The notes beneath the pieces are model-generated. The model was not told the DNA's origin. It saw only the letters and a list, made by a program, of their open reading frames with translations, and ran no database searches. Positions 1 to 13,004 of a DNA stretch of 64,000 nucleotides are shown piece after piece (the first letter of the stretch is position 1; every line of letters starts with the position of its first letter). The DNA lies in NCBI GenBank assembly GCA_963930645.1, contig OZ005662.1, forward strand, positions 80,048,841 to 80,112,840. The letters run 5' to 3'. The position numbers and the translations under genes are program-made. This DNA is from Salticus scenicus (taxonomy: Eukaryota; Arthropoda; Arachnida; Araneae; Salticidae).

Positions 1-540
1 TTGAATACTTTTGAGTGTTCCTGTACACGAACCATTGGCTTCATCTCAACGAAAAGCTTAGTGTAAAATCCCTATATGATACACATTTGGAATACCGAGT
101 TTGGAATTTCTGCTACTATTTGTTCTTGAGATATGCTGATAACAGACAGACACACAGACCATTCGCTAAAAACATGATTTTCGTATTCAGGGGACCTCAG
201 AACTTGTAAGTATAACAAAAACTCACGTTCGAAAATTTGACCCTAAAACAGTACTTTCTCGACCCTATGGGTAAGAGAAAGTAATAAATTGTGCAATAGC
301 CGTTGCTAAGAATGCAGGCGATTACAATGGAAGAATAAATTCATGAAAGATGAAACATAAAAGCCAATATTTAAAATTAAAAAAAGAAAAAAAAAGTTCA
401 AATTCGAAAAAATCTCGATGAGGTGCACACCTATAGGGTCCCAGGTACCGATATGACAAGTTTTATCAGCTCTGTGATCAGTAGTGTTAGCACCAGAGCG
501 GAGACAGACAGAGACACTTCTCTTTATTTATATAGATAAG
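1..540. repeat. Dispersed repeat debris, no gene
   Basis: No coding region is supported here. The stretch around 240-290 (ending in a run like GAGAAAGTAAT) and the stretch around 480-540 (GACAGACAGAGACACTT then TTTATATAGATA) look like the 3' ends of dispersed arthropod repeats, but I cannot assign them to a family. The 64-residue open frame at 15-209 has no recognisable domain and is treated as chance. Confidence 0.3.
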
Positions 541-1264
541 CATCATTTTGCTGAAAATCAGTATTTATACATCTTATCTAATAGTATTATTTTAGGGTAA
601 TTTTTTAGTTAAATGTTGAATTATCAGAATTCTGAGATTTTCTCTTTTTTTCCGTGTTCGAATTTTCAAGATTTTGTGTATAATTTAGACAAAAAACTAC
701 ATATTTAAGAACAATTTTCAATCTTATGTAGCTATTAATCTAAACATGTTTAACAAGGCATTGTACAATAGACTTTTAAATTACGCTTTGTAAATTTTCG
801 AATTAATACCGATTGAGAACACTTATGTCCCACGCCTGTTTCTGATGCTCTCACGGAAATCTAGTGGAACTTAAGCCGTATTATGAGCGAGTTTCATAGA
901 AAACCACGGAATAATAGCAGCAATTAGCATCCAATGAAGTTCAATATTGATTGCCCAGGTAAGGCGCTTCAGCAGGCAGTGGTGACCGAGATCCGACATG
1001 ACATAAGCGACAAAGACGCTGAAAAAATTAGCGGTTATCAGAATCAAGGTTAAAACAATTTCTTTCTTTCTTTTTAAGCTATTTTCACTTTCTTCTGTAT
1101 GTATATATGGAAAAAGTATTGGATTCGTGAAACTTTTTGATGTATTTTCATGTTTTGGGATGTCCTGAAGACGATTTGACTGTTTTTAGAAAATGTTTGT
1201 CTGTATCACAAATTTTGTGGATGTTGTATCTCAAGGACCAATGAATAAAATTTAAACAAAGTTT
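541..1264. other. Intergenic, with degenerate SINE-like tail
   Basis: No gene seen. Bases about 865-925 (CCGTATTATGAGCGAGTTTC followed by AGAAAACCACGGAA) resemble the sequence at 14,147-14,185 beside the tRNA-derived repeat, so this is probably a diverged copy of the same SINE-like repeat. Confidence 0.35.
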
Positions 1265-1850
1265 GTATATCTCAGGAACTACTGTACAGAATTACATATA
1301 AACTTGTATGTAGGTGCACCTTAACAAAAAATAGTGCATGCCAACTTTTGGTGTGAACCGCTCAACAGGTGGCGCTGCTACTGCAATTACGAGGGAGGCT
1401 ATATCTCAGGTTCTATTGCGTTTTATCAAAGAAAACTTAGTAAGTGAGAAAACCATTATACGATATTATGCTTATTCAATTTGAATGCTTATCGACCAAC
1501 ATATTTTGTACTATACAGCGATTTCCGCAATTTAAGGAATGACTGTATCTCAGAAACTACTGCACAGAATTGCACATAAATTTATATGTAGATAGATGCA
1601 TCTTAACAAAAATTAGTGCCCTCAACTTTTGGAGTAAACCGATTAACAGGTGGCGCTGCTACACAGCGATTTCCACAATTTAATGGAAGGCTATGTCTCG
1701 GATTCTATTGCGTATCATCAAACATAACTTGATATGTAAGAAGGCCACTATGGGACATTATGTTGACTCAACTTGGATTCTTATCGGTCAATAGGTGGCG
1801 CTCCTATGCTGCTAATTTCATCAATAAGTGATGGCTATATCTCAACGTTT
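1265..1850 (+). repeat. Imperfect tandem repeat, period about 276 bp
   Basis: Two full degenerate units and part of a third share the segments TATCTCAG-AACTACTG-ACAGAATT (1,268 and 1,544), CAACTTTTGG-GT-AACCG, and CAGGTGGCGCTGCTAC (about 1,366 and 1,647, with a shorter form at 1,794). A further copy lies in reverse orientation near 13,690-13,780, so this is a dispersed repeat that has also been duplicated in tandem. Confidence 0.6.
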
Positions 1851-3018
1851 GTGGCATGTTACTGTACGAAACTTGATATATGAGATAATCATTATAAAAA
1901 CGGATTTTTAAGATGTTGTTTCTGTACTGATAAGTATAAAGGATTTAAGTCCATATTCTTGATTTTTCAGGAGACGAAAAATAATGTTAAACTAGCTAAA
2001 AACAAATAAGAAGAATCGATTAGGAAAAAGGGATTATGTTGGTTTATACGCTTTATACCATTCAGTGATTGTCAATCTTCATTTAATAAAGGGAAAAAAT
2101 TGAATTAATTGTTTTATACAAAGATTAATGCTAAATTTCTGACTTGAGTCTTTTTTTACCAATGGATTTTCTCAAAGACTAAATGACATACACTTAAATC
2201 CTTTATACCAATCGATAGAGAATTTTTTTCTGAGTCTGACTATGTACTTAACTCAAAATCGACATTTTTGGACTTAAATCCTTTATACTTATCAGTACAG
2301 ATTTATAGGCGATAAAACTGTATTCCTTTGGCTACTTAGTGTTAGATTCCCTTAAGATGAAAAGGATTTGCATTTATCATGTTAAATAATTTTAATAAAT
2401 AATAGATTTAATAAATTATTCGCACTTAGTGAATTTGTACAGGAAAATATAGAAGAAAGTCTTGTGGTGGCCACAACATACTATTTTTTCTAGCGATTCG
2501 GGTTTAGGTCAGGTTGACTAAATTTTTTTCTGCGTGTCGGGTTTTGTTTTCAAGAGGTTGAGAGATTTCAAAACACCCATTAAAAGATTTTATCATAAGC
2601 AGAAATTTGTTTGGTATAATTTTAACCTCTTTCCCTTACATACAAACAAACAATGACTTTTATTTATATTAAGATTATCGAAAGCAAAATAAAAAATCAA
2701 TTTATTAAGAACTGCAAATGTACAAATACATTCATTAAAGCACGGGCAAATTCTTTTCTATCTTTTTTTTTTTTTTTTTTTTTTTTTTCTTTTGTGTGCG
2801 TGTGTATCTATATATATCTATAATATTAAACCTTTTGAAACATTGTACAAAAGGAAATATAAGTGCTGAAATATATCTAATTAGGAAAGTGAAAAATTAA
2901 ATAAAAAGAAAAAGAAATAATTAGAATTCAAATAATAAAAGCACGTAATATACCTAATACGTCTTCATGGGCATCGGTTGATTATTGTATGCAAAATTAG
3001 ACGAATTTCTGTAAATCT

Positions 3019-3061
<43 letters not shown>

Positions 3062-3700
3062 TAGGGAGGCGTGTGTTATAGTTAATCAACAAAACTTTAG
3101 ATTTATAGAAGTTTAAATATCTTGAAAGAATTTATAAAGAGATATCAACTTACAGTTCAGTTATTAATACACAATAATTAGTCATGTACGTCTTATTCAT
3201 TTGAGAAGAAAAAAAGAAAAGAGAGAAAGACAGAAAGAAAGAGAATATTTGTCATTATTTAGTGTAAATGCGCTTAGCTCATCGAACTTAATAAATACAT
3301 CATATTGAAATAAATAACATACGGTAAAATACTTATACATATATATATATATTGTATATTGAATAATTTAATTCCTTTGTAACACTCAGCAAATGAAAGA
3401 TATATATTAGTAAACATAATATTTCTTGAATGCATCGACTAACATTTACCAATACAGGAAACGATCCTCTTTAAAGAATGCGGGGTAAGAAGCAAACGTT
3501 TCGGGGGACGTATAGCAAATTATTTTTCGGCTTTTATTGGGTAAAGCTGTTTAAGAAAAGGAAGTCCTTAATGATATTTTTTTGCACCTGGTCAGCTGTC
3601 ACAGCTGTCAAACTGTGCTATATGGGATGTAGCCAGGATATACAAAGTCAAGTTTTTTTTTTATAGATTACCTGCGGGTTATATTATACACAAAATTTCG
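1851..3700. other. Intergenic AT-rich DNA with simple repeats
   Basis: No gene seen. It contains a poly(T) tract at 2,763-2,788, a (TA)n microsatellite at 3,021-3,056 and a shorter TA run near 3,343. The phrase TTAAATCCTTTATAC recurs at about 1,938, 2,193 and 2,275, indicating small degenerate duplications. The 62-residue frame at 3,478-3,666 has no recognisable domain. Confidence 0.5.
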
Positions 3701-3701
3701 G

Positions 3702-4110
3702 TAATTAAAATAATTTCATGAGTAAGACATCATTTGAAAGCTTTGTTGATTTGAAATTGAACAATAGATTACAGAAATTTCTACCACCAGATGGCGCTGT
3801 AATATTTTAAAATTTCAATATTTCAAATTCTAATTATGATTAAATTATTTTTAATACATTATTCGAATGATATTTTAAAGTACTTTCATATTATCGAAAG
3901 TGGAATTCGAGATTTCACCTGATTTACACGTTTTAAGATTTCCTGATTAGGTTTTTTTTTGGTATCTAAGTTACTAATTAAAATAATTTCATAAGTAATA
4001 CATCATTTGAAAGCTTTGCTGATTTAGAATTGAACAATAAATTACAGAAATTTCTACCACCAGATGGTGCTGTAATATTTTTAAATTTCAATATTTAAAA
4101 TTCTAATGAG
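3702..4110. repeat. Two-copy direct repeat, spacing about 272 bp
   Basis: The segment TTAAAATAATTTCAT-AGTAA-ACATCATTTGAAAGCTTTG through ACAGAAATTTCTACCACCAGATGG and TGCTGTAATATTTT occurs at 3,703-3,835 and again at 3,975-4,105 with few differences, so the unit has been duplicated in tandem. Confidence 0.65.
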
Positions 4111-4124
4111 CAAGGAAGGTGTTG

Positions 4125-4440
4125 TAAGTTATAAAACGGGGATAAGGCGCCACAGGCGCCATCAAGCGGGACTTTGCTAAAATCATAAATTTGAAGGATC
4201 ATAACATGGTGAGCGAACAGGCTGTTTCAGGTATGAAATGGGAAGAGGGCGCCGCAGGCGCTACCGAGCGGGAATTTACTGTGATTAAATTTTTCAATAA
4301 AGCTATTTTCACTGTATGTCTGTAAACTGTTGTAAGATCTGAAATGGGAAAAAGACGTCACAGGCGCCACCGAGCGGGAGTTTCATAAAGTCGGATTTTT
4401 CAAGGATCGCGAGCCAGCTGGTCACCGAAGGCGGCTAGTA
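4125..4440. repeat. Three-unit GC-rich repeat (AGGCGCCACCGAGCGGGA)
   Basis: Three degenerate units about 105 bp apart (4,139, 4,243, 4,350) each contain CACAGGCGCCA-C-AGCGGGA or a close variant, followed by a T-rich segment with CATAAA and TTGAAGGATC-type words. No coding potential is evident. Confidence 0.5.
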
Positions 4441-4868
4441 TAAAATAAATATCACTCATTAACACATTTCTTTCAATAATGCATAAGATTAATGAAATTC
4501 TCACAACTACTCTATATTGGCCGAATACTTAGCACAAAGTACAGCTCTAGTTTTAGCCCCCCCCCTCTTTTTATTATCTGATTTATCAATTAGAGCTGCA
4601 TCAAGTACTTGATATGTACTTTGCACTCAGCTAATCTGCTGAGTACTCTATATGCAGTCAAATTTTGACCAAGTACTTGGCCAATACTAAGTAGCTGTAA
4701 GAATTTCATTATTTTTATGCACTAAATTGAAAAGAAAAAAATTAGTAATAGTGTTTATCGATAATATAAAAGTAAAAATTTATATAAATATAATTAAAGT
4801 GCTTGTAATTAAACTTTAACCAGGAAACAGGTGAATAGATTGCCACTAAATGTAAATATTAAATATTT
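4441..4868. other. Intergenic; AGTACTTGG-rich inverted repeat
   Basis: Bases 4,520-4,700 contain several short inverted and direct copies of TTAGAGCTG and AAGTACTTGG-type words (for example CAAGTACTTGATATGTACTTTG), and a related fragment GAGCTGTACCGAGTACTTGG recurs near 6,640. This resembles the end of a hAT-type MITE, but no complete element is delimited. Confidence 0.3.
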
Positions 4869-5352
4869 TAAACTAAATACATGAAAAAACCTTTACTGAC
4901 TTCGTTGCTTGCCGTTAAACTTTTCCACCGGGTTCCCGGTTCTCGTCAGACGGCCTCCTTTGTGCGTGACTTGGACTGTTGTGATGGTCTTTACTTTTCC
5001 AAACATGGCGCCACATTCTGTCCGGAGCTACTGCGCCGCTGTCATTGCAAGTGTTCCTATTGGTTGTTATCTCAATGGATTCGCAGTACATTGTGTAGTT
5101 ATAATCCTCACAATTGCCTATTTTAGCTGTTTGTTCAAAATTTAAATTAATATCTTCTTTGTAAAATGTTTTGGCCAAGGCTGTATTCTGACTTCCTGTT
5201 TTGATATCTTTTATGTGTTCTTTTATTCTTGTTTTATTTTTTCTCTTGGTTACACCGATGTACGAACCTGATTGGTTGTTTTGGTTGGTGTAAGGTATTT
5301 GTAGACTCCCGCGGTCTCAAGGGGAGGAAGGTTTTTTCATGTATTTAGTTTA
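4869..5352 (-). pseudogene. Penelope-like element C-terminal GIY-YIG nuclease remnant
   Basis: Reading the minus strand, one frame (about 5,317-5,270) gives an AGVYKYLTPTK-like start of a GIY-YIG fold. After a -1/+2 shift the next frame (about 5,268-4,915) gives SYIGVTKRKNKTRIKEH followed by DIKTGSQNTALAKTF, then a C-terminal NYTMYCESIEI segment. The order G-V-Y, Y-I-G, R, E-H and a late E is that of the GIY-YIG endonuclease of Penelope-like retroelements. The reverse transcriptase part is missing and the frame is broken, so this is a dead fragment. It is bracketed by a perfect 25-bp inverted repeat (4,869-4,893 and 5,328-5,352). Confidence 0.7.
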
Positions 5353-8164
5353 GTAATTCAACACTTCGTTTTTTAATTAATATAGTTTAAAATTAAATAC
5401 ACCGATTGTGTGGAACGGTAATTTTAAAGGTTTTAAATGCTTTTAATGTAAAATTAAATATTTCATTTATTTTTAATTAAGTGTTTATCAGAATGATAAA
5501 TCACCAACATCCCTTTACACGCCTGCTATTAGATGGAAATAATAATCACTTCAACTTTTCCCTTCAAAACAAACATATTAACATAAAACATTCAGACACC
5601 ATTGTTTCATTAAGTTTAGCGATTTACTACCACTATCTACCCAAGACAAGACAGTTGTGTAAATGAACTAATAAACAATGCAATTGTAAATAAACGTGCA
5701 GCTTTAGTGTATAACAGACCGTTACACTGTAAATTCTGTTCATTACAGAATTTTGAGTTTACAATTTCAAAAGAAAAAAACATTCATTCATCAACAGTAC
5801 AATCTTCTACTATTAAAATTATTTGACTTATTACTTTTGAAACTGTGAGACAGACTTTACTTACAAAAAATATGATTTAAGAAACCTAATTTAAATAATT
5901 ATAATTTTATGAACTAGTATCTTTAAATTACAGATTCAAAGAAAAAAAAATCAATTTTTACTGGTTTTTATTTAAATTGTCACAATAAAATACATCTAAA
6001 ATTGAATAGGTAATGTTTTTACACTTACTTACGTTTCAGGCAATTATTTAAAAACTGACTCGTACTTTTTAAAATTTCACTATGCTGACTTATATTTTCA
6101 TGTCCAGACCGAGCTCTGCTTTATATATACATCCATATTTAATTACTTGGACATATTACAATGCTCCCCCCACCTTTTTTTTTTCTCATAATTCAAAATC
6201 AGCATATCTTGCTTTTAAATTCAAGATATTGATAAGATGTATTTTTAATTATGTAAAAAATACCAATCTTAAAGACCACCTTTATTCAGTTTTAAATGAA
6301 ACTTATTTCATATTCAAAAAAGAAAATATCTTAAAATATTTCCTTTAATTACACAATTTCTACCCATATCTCATCAGAAGTAACTTAGCCCTTCTTTTTT
6401 TTTTAACTCATTTAAAAACTATATCATTGTCTTATTTTAAAATTCATTAATACAGAGAGTTTTTCGTCTGCAAGTGACAGACTTTTCCTTTCATATATAT
6501 GTATATATATAATGCTTTGCCATGATACACATTGTTTCTATTACTAAGATTATGTGTATAATTGTTTATTTATATAAATAAAAAATATAGCTTTCATGTT
6601 CATACACAAGTTCACTTTATATTTATTAAAATGATTAGAGCTGTACCGAGTACTTGGTATATAGATATTTCAGGAAATTTTTTAAGAATTCAGAAAAATC
6701 AGAACACGTATTATCTCTGACTGTGAGACTTTTTTTATTCATTTTCAAAGATTACGGCAACTTTTAATCTACAACTGAACACGAATATTGTAAACAAAAA
6801 TTAAAAATGGATCTTATATTTATAACACAGAAGAAAATATAATAAAACTATTTAAATAATATTTCTTACCTGAAATATAGTATGAAATCCTTTATTAAAT
6901 ATCTACAATATAAATACTTAATATGCTTTAGTTTGTTCTTTTTACGATTTGTTATTGTTGTCCGGCGTATTAATACAAGATGAAAAGTGAAAAATTAGCC
7001 AATAGCCGAGAATGGATGGATTGATTGATGGATGCATTTTACGTCACACTAAAAGCCAAGAAAAATGTGAAATATTTTCTCTTTAAATAACTGTAAATTT
7101 ATCATCAATAACTATGAAGTAAAATACTTATAATTACAAAATACATCCTGATTTAAAATATTATCGAAATAGTTTTTTGACGAAATGCGAAATTTTAAAA
7201 TCTTAAATATTTACTTTATAACAAAATATATATATATATTTAAGTAAAATTTTATTTCGTATTTATACAATAAATATTTAAAAGAAACGATAAAGTTTCT
7301 TTCTTGCATTAAAAAACAAAATCTAAATTTTTTATTGACTGCATTCAGATTGAACCAACCAACCAACTACAAGACCAAACCGAATAACACCCGTTCAGAA
7401 TTCTGAGAATTATCAATAGAAATCTTTGCATTGCGGAGTAAAAATAGTTCGATTTTTAAACTGAGTTATAAAAAAAACAAGAGTTTTCCTAGGGAAAAGG
7501 GAGATGTCAGGCACATCAGATAAAAGCGATTAATATCATATATAAATTAAACGACACTCGCTCGAGCCATATTCGAGAAAAAATTGTACTACCTATAGTC
7601 CGTCCATTTATAGCTTAAATGAGCCAATTCATATCTCGAAATATATTGCACGCAGAAATGTAGCGATTTCAGGGTAGGATCAGACAGAAGGTGAAAGACT
7701 ATTTTGAAAATATTAGAACATAACCTCCCATATTTCCTGAAATATTAAGTGTCGGCTTCCAGCGTTTTCTTTGATCTCAAATTAGCCGTATATATAAGTG
7801 TCACAGTTTTCGTTCGTTTTTCCGTTTCCGCTGAGTGTCGTGGCTTTCGTTTGTTTTTGCGCTTGCGCAAAAGGATAAACAGCTCTATCAGCTACAGCTC
7901 TATCAGCTACAGATAAACAGCTCTATCCTTTCTCAAAAGAATTAGAGCTGTTTATCTGTAGAAAACCAACGACATTTGTAGAAAAATCTGAAAGGAGTTA
8001 ATGACAATTTAAAAATTTTGTTTAGGCTTTTTAATATTAAGGCGTTGATCCTTTAATGACAGTAAAAGGCACTATGAATAAAGTTATATATAAAACATCT
8101 TAACCTTAACGGACTAAATACTTCCCTGTGCGCTCCGAAACGTGCCATGAGGGTGGATTTTGTA
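5353..8164. other. Intergenic AT-rich DNA
   Basis: No gene supported. Short open frames at 5,481-5,666 and 6,082-6,348 are AT-rich and show no domain. A fragment like the 4,535 repeat is at 6,637-6,665, a SINE-like word cluster with ATGGATGGATTGATTGATGG is at 7,010-7,060, and bases 7,870-7,965 contain direct and inverted copies of GATAAACAGCTCTATC. Confidence 0.5.
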
Positions 8165-8310
8165 ACAAGATAATAACCCTATACTTTGTTCTGGATTAAT
8201 TCAAGACCTATTTACCGTTCAAAATTTCGTATCCTTGAATGGCCAAGTCAATCTCCTGACTTAAATCCCATTGAATATTTATGGGAAGACCTAGAAGTAA
8301 AAGTAGGAGT
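8165..8310 (+). pseudogene. Tc1/mariner transposase C-terminal remnant
   Basis: One frame reads [16 protein letters not shown] (about 8,167-8,215). After a frameshift, a second reads [20 protein letters not shown] and DLE (8,227-8,305). These correspond to the second aspartate region and the [10 protein letters not shown] third acidic motif of Tc1-family DDE/D transposases. No N-terminal domain or TIR was found, and the frame is broken, so it is inactive. The large foldback element starting at 8,417 lies immediately downstream. Confidence 0.75.
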
Positions 8311-8416
8311 TATAATACTATTCTTCAACCACATATTATGAAACCATGGAAGCATCTGCGCAAGTGCGGACTCAACGAGTCTAGTGCTAAAATAGGTATG
8401 ACAGTCATCTGACTCA

Positions 8417-8670
8417 CAAGGGAAGTATGAATGAGTAAAATTCCGATTTAAACAAAACCGATCTTAAATTAAAGAGCATGGTCGAAAACATACGGTAACG
8501 TACAAATTTGCTGCAACAACCCCCCATGGAGCGAGAAAACGACCCTAAAAGTTTTAGTTGTTTCTGTAAAAGCCTACGAAAGGGACTTCGCCATCGAGAC
8601 GGTGTGGGATAGTGGTTAGAGTATTCAATTCCTGTGCGAAAGGTGGTGAGATCGAACCCCGGCGACCGCT

Positions 8671-8705
<35 letters not shown>

Positions 8706-8879
8706 GTATTAATATATTAATATATATAAATGAAATAAAACAAAATATTAAAATAAATGAATTATTTTAGAGAAAATAATTATTAAATTTAATTATGAAA
8801 TTAAAAATAAATATACTCTATATACAAAGATATTATTAAAGAATATAGGGTAAAATTATCTCTTTACGGGAAAAAAATA

Positions 8880-8911
<32 letters not shown>

Positions 8912-9647
8912 GCTTAAATTTACAAATTTAGTGTCAAGTTAATAATGACTATGATTAGAAATAAAAAAATGATCAAAACATAAGCATTTTTTCAATTTAT
9001 AAGCGCAACATATAAACGAAAATTTATCACAATAATGACTATATAAGTAAAAGTTCTTTCTTTTTTCCGCATGAAAAATAATTCAATTAAAAGCAGGAGA
9101 CGATCAGCTTTTGGAGGCGCTTTATGCTTTAGCAGCGTTGGAAAAAAATATTAACCAAGAATTTATATAAAGCAAAAATAAATAAATAAATAAAGGTAAA
9201 ATTTTTCTTTGAATTATTCATTTATTTAATTTAGAAAGAAAAATTAAAAGTATTTTTTCGCTTGAAATAAAATGTTTTAATAATTTAATAGAAATACTAT
9301 TCATTTTTATGTACGATGAATAACAAACTTAAAAGCAGACGATCATTATTTGCTACTAGCGGCTTTGAAGTAAAATATTGATAAAAAAATTAACTGAAAC
9401 TTTAGGAGAGAAAAAAAAAATGTGTAAATAAAATTTATTTTCTCTTAAACTCGTCATTTATATAAATTACAAAGAAAAATTAAAAATATTTTTTTTTTCA
9501 GTTGAAAAAAAAAAATGTTTTAATAATTTAATTAAACATTTAAATATATTTTTTAATAAAATTTAATAATTATCTTCCTTAATTTTTTTCCTTTATTTTA
9601 TTAAAAAAAAAGTATGCATATAATATATCTGTATATGCATATTTGGG

Positions 9648-9679
<32 letters not shown>

Positions 9680-9932
9680 GTGTTCCGTCGGGGCTCGACC
9701 GCAGGAACTACGTAACCCGAATACAAGACGTTGCCACAGCACCACGCTTCTGGGAGCTGGAGTCTTCTTTTTTCGATTTTGATAAAAACCATCTGGAAGT
9801 TTAAGGGTCATTTCTCGCCCCCTGGGGAGTTGTTGCAGCAAATTTGAACGCTATCCTATGTTTTCGACCAAGCTCTTTAATTTAAGCTTGATTTGGTTTA
9901 AATCGGAATTTTACTCATTCATACTTCCCTTG
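8417..9932. mobile_element. 1.5-kb foldback (long-TIR) element with tRNA-like arms
   Basis: The two ends are long imperfect inverted repeats of about 280 bp. Left begins CAAGGGAAGTATGAATGAG and right ends with its complement. Inward, both arms share GGTCGAAAACATA, CAAATTTGCTGCAACAAC and a tRNA-like module: box A-like GTGGGATAGTGGTTAG and box B-like GATCGAACCCC near 8,605-8,655, with matching GGTCGAGCCCC in the right arm at about 9,695. The arms end in poly(T) at 8,672-8,702 and poly(A) at 9,651-9,675. No transposase is encoded. The CAAGGG tip recalls hAT ends, but only a 3-bp flanking match (TCA) is visible, so the superfamily is unsure. Confidence 0.6.
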
Positions 9933-10119
9933 TCAGAGAAAATGAGCAATAACGGAGCGCAGAATTACGGGATGTTTTCCAAATTTCAAACTGTGGGGCA
10001 AGCTGGCATCTCTCCAACATTTTGGACGCGTCCTCACTGCTAGTTTTAGGATATGTGGCCGCACTGTAGGTGCGTCCACACCTTGGAGGAAGGATAGAAA
10101 GGGAGAGTGCGAGATCTCG

Positions 10120-11728
10120 TTCAAGTGAAGTCTCAACATTGAATAATAATAAAGGAAGAAGGAGCGTATATGTTTTGGTTTCGGTTTGTAAAATCCAGGA
10201 ATGCCGGGTCTAGGGTTGTAACTATGCTTCAATCTGATTGGTTGGCGAGATTTTTTTAATCGTCTCGTCTTTGAATCGTCAGCGAGGCAGAACCCACAAC
10301 AAATAGCGATAATAGCACCGATGATGGGAGCCCTACTTTAAGGTAATAAGCAGTAGGAGCAGCTTTCGCTGGCAATTCACTAGAAGGTAGTGCTGCCAGA
10401 TTGAGGAAAATTTCCCTTAAAGTGGGAAATTTTGATGTGATTTAAAGTATTGAGGGAAAAAGGGAAATTCCATCTAAAAAAGGGAAATTTTACTTTCTCA
10501 GTTTTAAATCATTATTTGTTAGAATTTTTCCACGAACTTAAGTTATCCGAATCAATTTCGCTGTATCCCGAGCTCTCAAAAGCAGGTTTTTTTTTTTTTT
10601 TTTTTAATCTTTTCATCATCTCTTTTTCTAATCAATGCAGTTTTTTTTTTTTTCATCTTTTGTAATAAACTTAAAATGTTCTGAAGAAATTTTGTAATTT
10701 AGTTTCAATCGGCCAATTAATTCAGAGCATTTCCTGATTTTTATCAGAAATATGCACGAATATTAACTGGGATTCCATAGAAAGATACCTATGCAGGGCA
10801 TTTTACCCAGGCCTAGGTCCAACGCGTAAGGCTTTACCCATCTCTTAATTGAATACAATATTTTTTAATAGTGGACTTTAGTAATCGTTTGCAATCTTTT
10901 TTTTTTTCGATTAAATAATTATTATTTTTTTTTTTTAAATGGTATTAAGGGACCTCTAGGACGTGTGGATAATTTGCGTTAACCTTTACACCTTGCCTGT
11001 TGCGAAATTGAGGGAAATTTTATACTAAAGAGGGAAATTTTTGGACACGACGTGATTCCGCCGAAGCATGGGACAACTCCGCCGAAAATTTTATCAGCTA
11101 TTTCTCCCGATGGGACAACTCCGCCGCATTCCTTTCCGCCGTTTTCCCCTCGATAGGACAATTCCGCCGAATGAGGGGGGAAGGCATTACCTTTCGCAGA
11201 GTAAAGGTTGGCGACACTTTCCATGCTAAAACTTCAGGTATTCAAATTTTGTTAAAAATAAATACACAAAAGAATTGTAATTATCTATATGTTATGAAAT
11301 TTGTCGTACGTTTTTAACATATTAATTATAGGGGTAGAGGATTGAAAGTGGTATTGTTAAAAATGCCCATTTATTGCAGGTCAAGTGGGGAGAGGGGGGA
11401 TTATATGATTATTTTTAAATGATATGACTATTGTAAACGAAGAAATGGAAAATGTAATTCAATTATTCCGTGAAAATGTCACAACATGTTACTATTATTT
11501 TATCAAGGCTTGCCATTCTAGAGTAAACTGTGGAAATCTGTAGTGAAACTATAATAACCGATTTATCATTTATATTACTAAAAGTCGTTCATTTAAAAGA
11601 GTTATTCGCGGACATTTCTGTTCCGTAATTTTTATTTTCAATCGACCCAGAATACCATAATAAAATTCTTTATACATTATTATGTGGGTACTTTTTCTGG
11701 GAGGATATTTTTCGTGGTAAAATTTTCT

Positions 11729-11762
<34 letters not shown>

Positions 11763-12725
11763 CCCCAGTCTCCCAACAAAATCAGCTATGTTACTAAAAA
11801 CTATCTTCTGAATATTCCTCCAATATCAAATAGTATATTGCAACCACCATGAAACTTTCTTCTATACTTTTTCTATACAAATTCACGTATTACAAATTAT
11901 TTAATGAAAATAAAATTATTGTTTATTAAAACTATTTTCCACGATATATGCAGATGGAGGTGATTTTGATCGCAGATAATTATTACTGTTGTTATTACTG
12001 TTATTCATCACTTTTGAATAAAAAATTAAAGAAAATAAGTAAAGAAAATTTAATATAAGTTAAGTAATATATATTTGAATATTACGTTAATCAAAGAAAA
12101 TTTAAGTTCTTATTTATCCTTTAATAATTTTGTAAATGTAATCGAAAAAATTTAAACTAAGATGAAAAAAATTTCTTAATTGTTACTTGAATTTTATGAT
12201 ATTCAAGTGCTACACGAAATTTAGAAATAAATTTATTAATAGCAGAACTTATTATTACGATTAAATAATTATTCAACAAAAGAACATACAATAATAATGA
12301 AAAATAAAATTTAAAAAATGTTTATGATTACAATTTTTAATTCATATTTTGGTTAAAAACTACTTTATTTTACCGAACTTTCCAAAGCGAGGGGGGAAGG
12401 GCTCTTATAATGCTCGATGTGGCGCCAAAATGTGATGCGTCGTCAAAAATGGAAATACTGCTGCAGACCCCCGTCTCAGGAAAATGGCGCGGCGGAGTTG
12501 TCCTATGTGGAAAAAGGGGGGTTAAAATTCTCGGCGGAATTGTCTTGTGTGGGGAATAGGGGATTAAAATCTCGGCGAAATTGCCCTGTTCCGAAATTTT
12601 TAAGCGAAATGAGGAAAATTTTATAGTTTCCATCAGGCAGCACTGCTAGAAGGGGTTTGTAAGCATTAGAGACAGAGTATTGACGTGCTCCTTCTTCCTC
12701 TATTATTATTCTATGAGTCTTAACT
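10120..12725. mobile_element. Large imperfect foldback element with CCGCCG subrepeats
   Basis: The left arm (about 10,120-11,230) and right arm (about 12,390-12,722) are inverted copies. They share AATAATAATA-AGGAAGAAGGAGC, CTAGAAGG--GTGCTGCC, GAGGAAAATTT, and repeated GGGACAACTCCGCCG words (three on the left at about 11,070-11,175, and complements on the right at about 12,490-12,585). The centre is AT-rich and includes a poly(T) run at 11,730-11,762. No transposase is seen, so I read it as a non-autonomous foldback element. The outer limits are approximate. Confidence 0.5.
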
Positions 12726-12973
12726 GTACCCGTTTCAGCCATAATGGACTACCCGAAACGTTTCTATAAATGACGTTGGATAGTGCAGATTATGACAGAT
12801 TTTATTAGATTATAATATTCTTAAAATCAAGGCATTCATTTTGATTTCTTAGCATAATTATAATCATATGCATGTTTAATAATCTATAAATATTTACTTC
12901 TAAATTTTTGGAATATGTTATTTTTTAATGTTTAATAAGTTTCATTTTTTATAATTAGAAATATCTAAAGTTT

Positions 12974-13004
<31 letters not shown>

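Noticed and set aside
11570..11779. Lysine-rich minus-strand frame
   Set aside because: Created by a poly(T) tract inside the foldback element.
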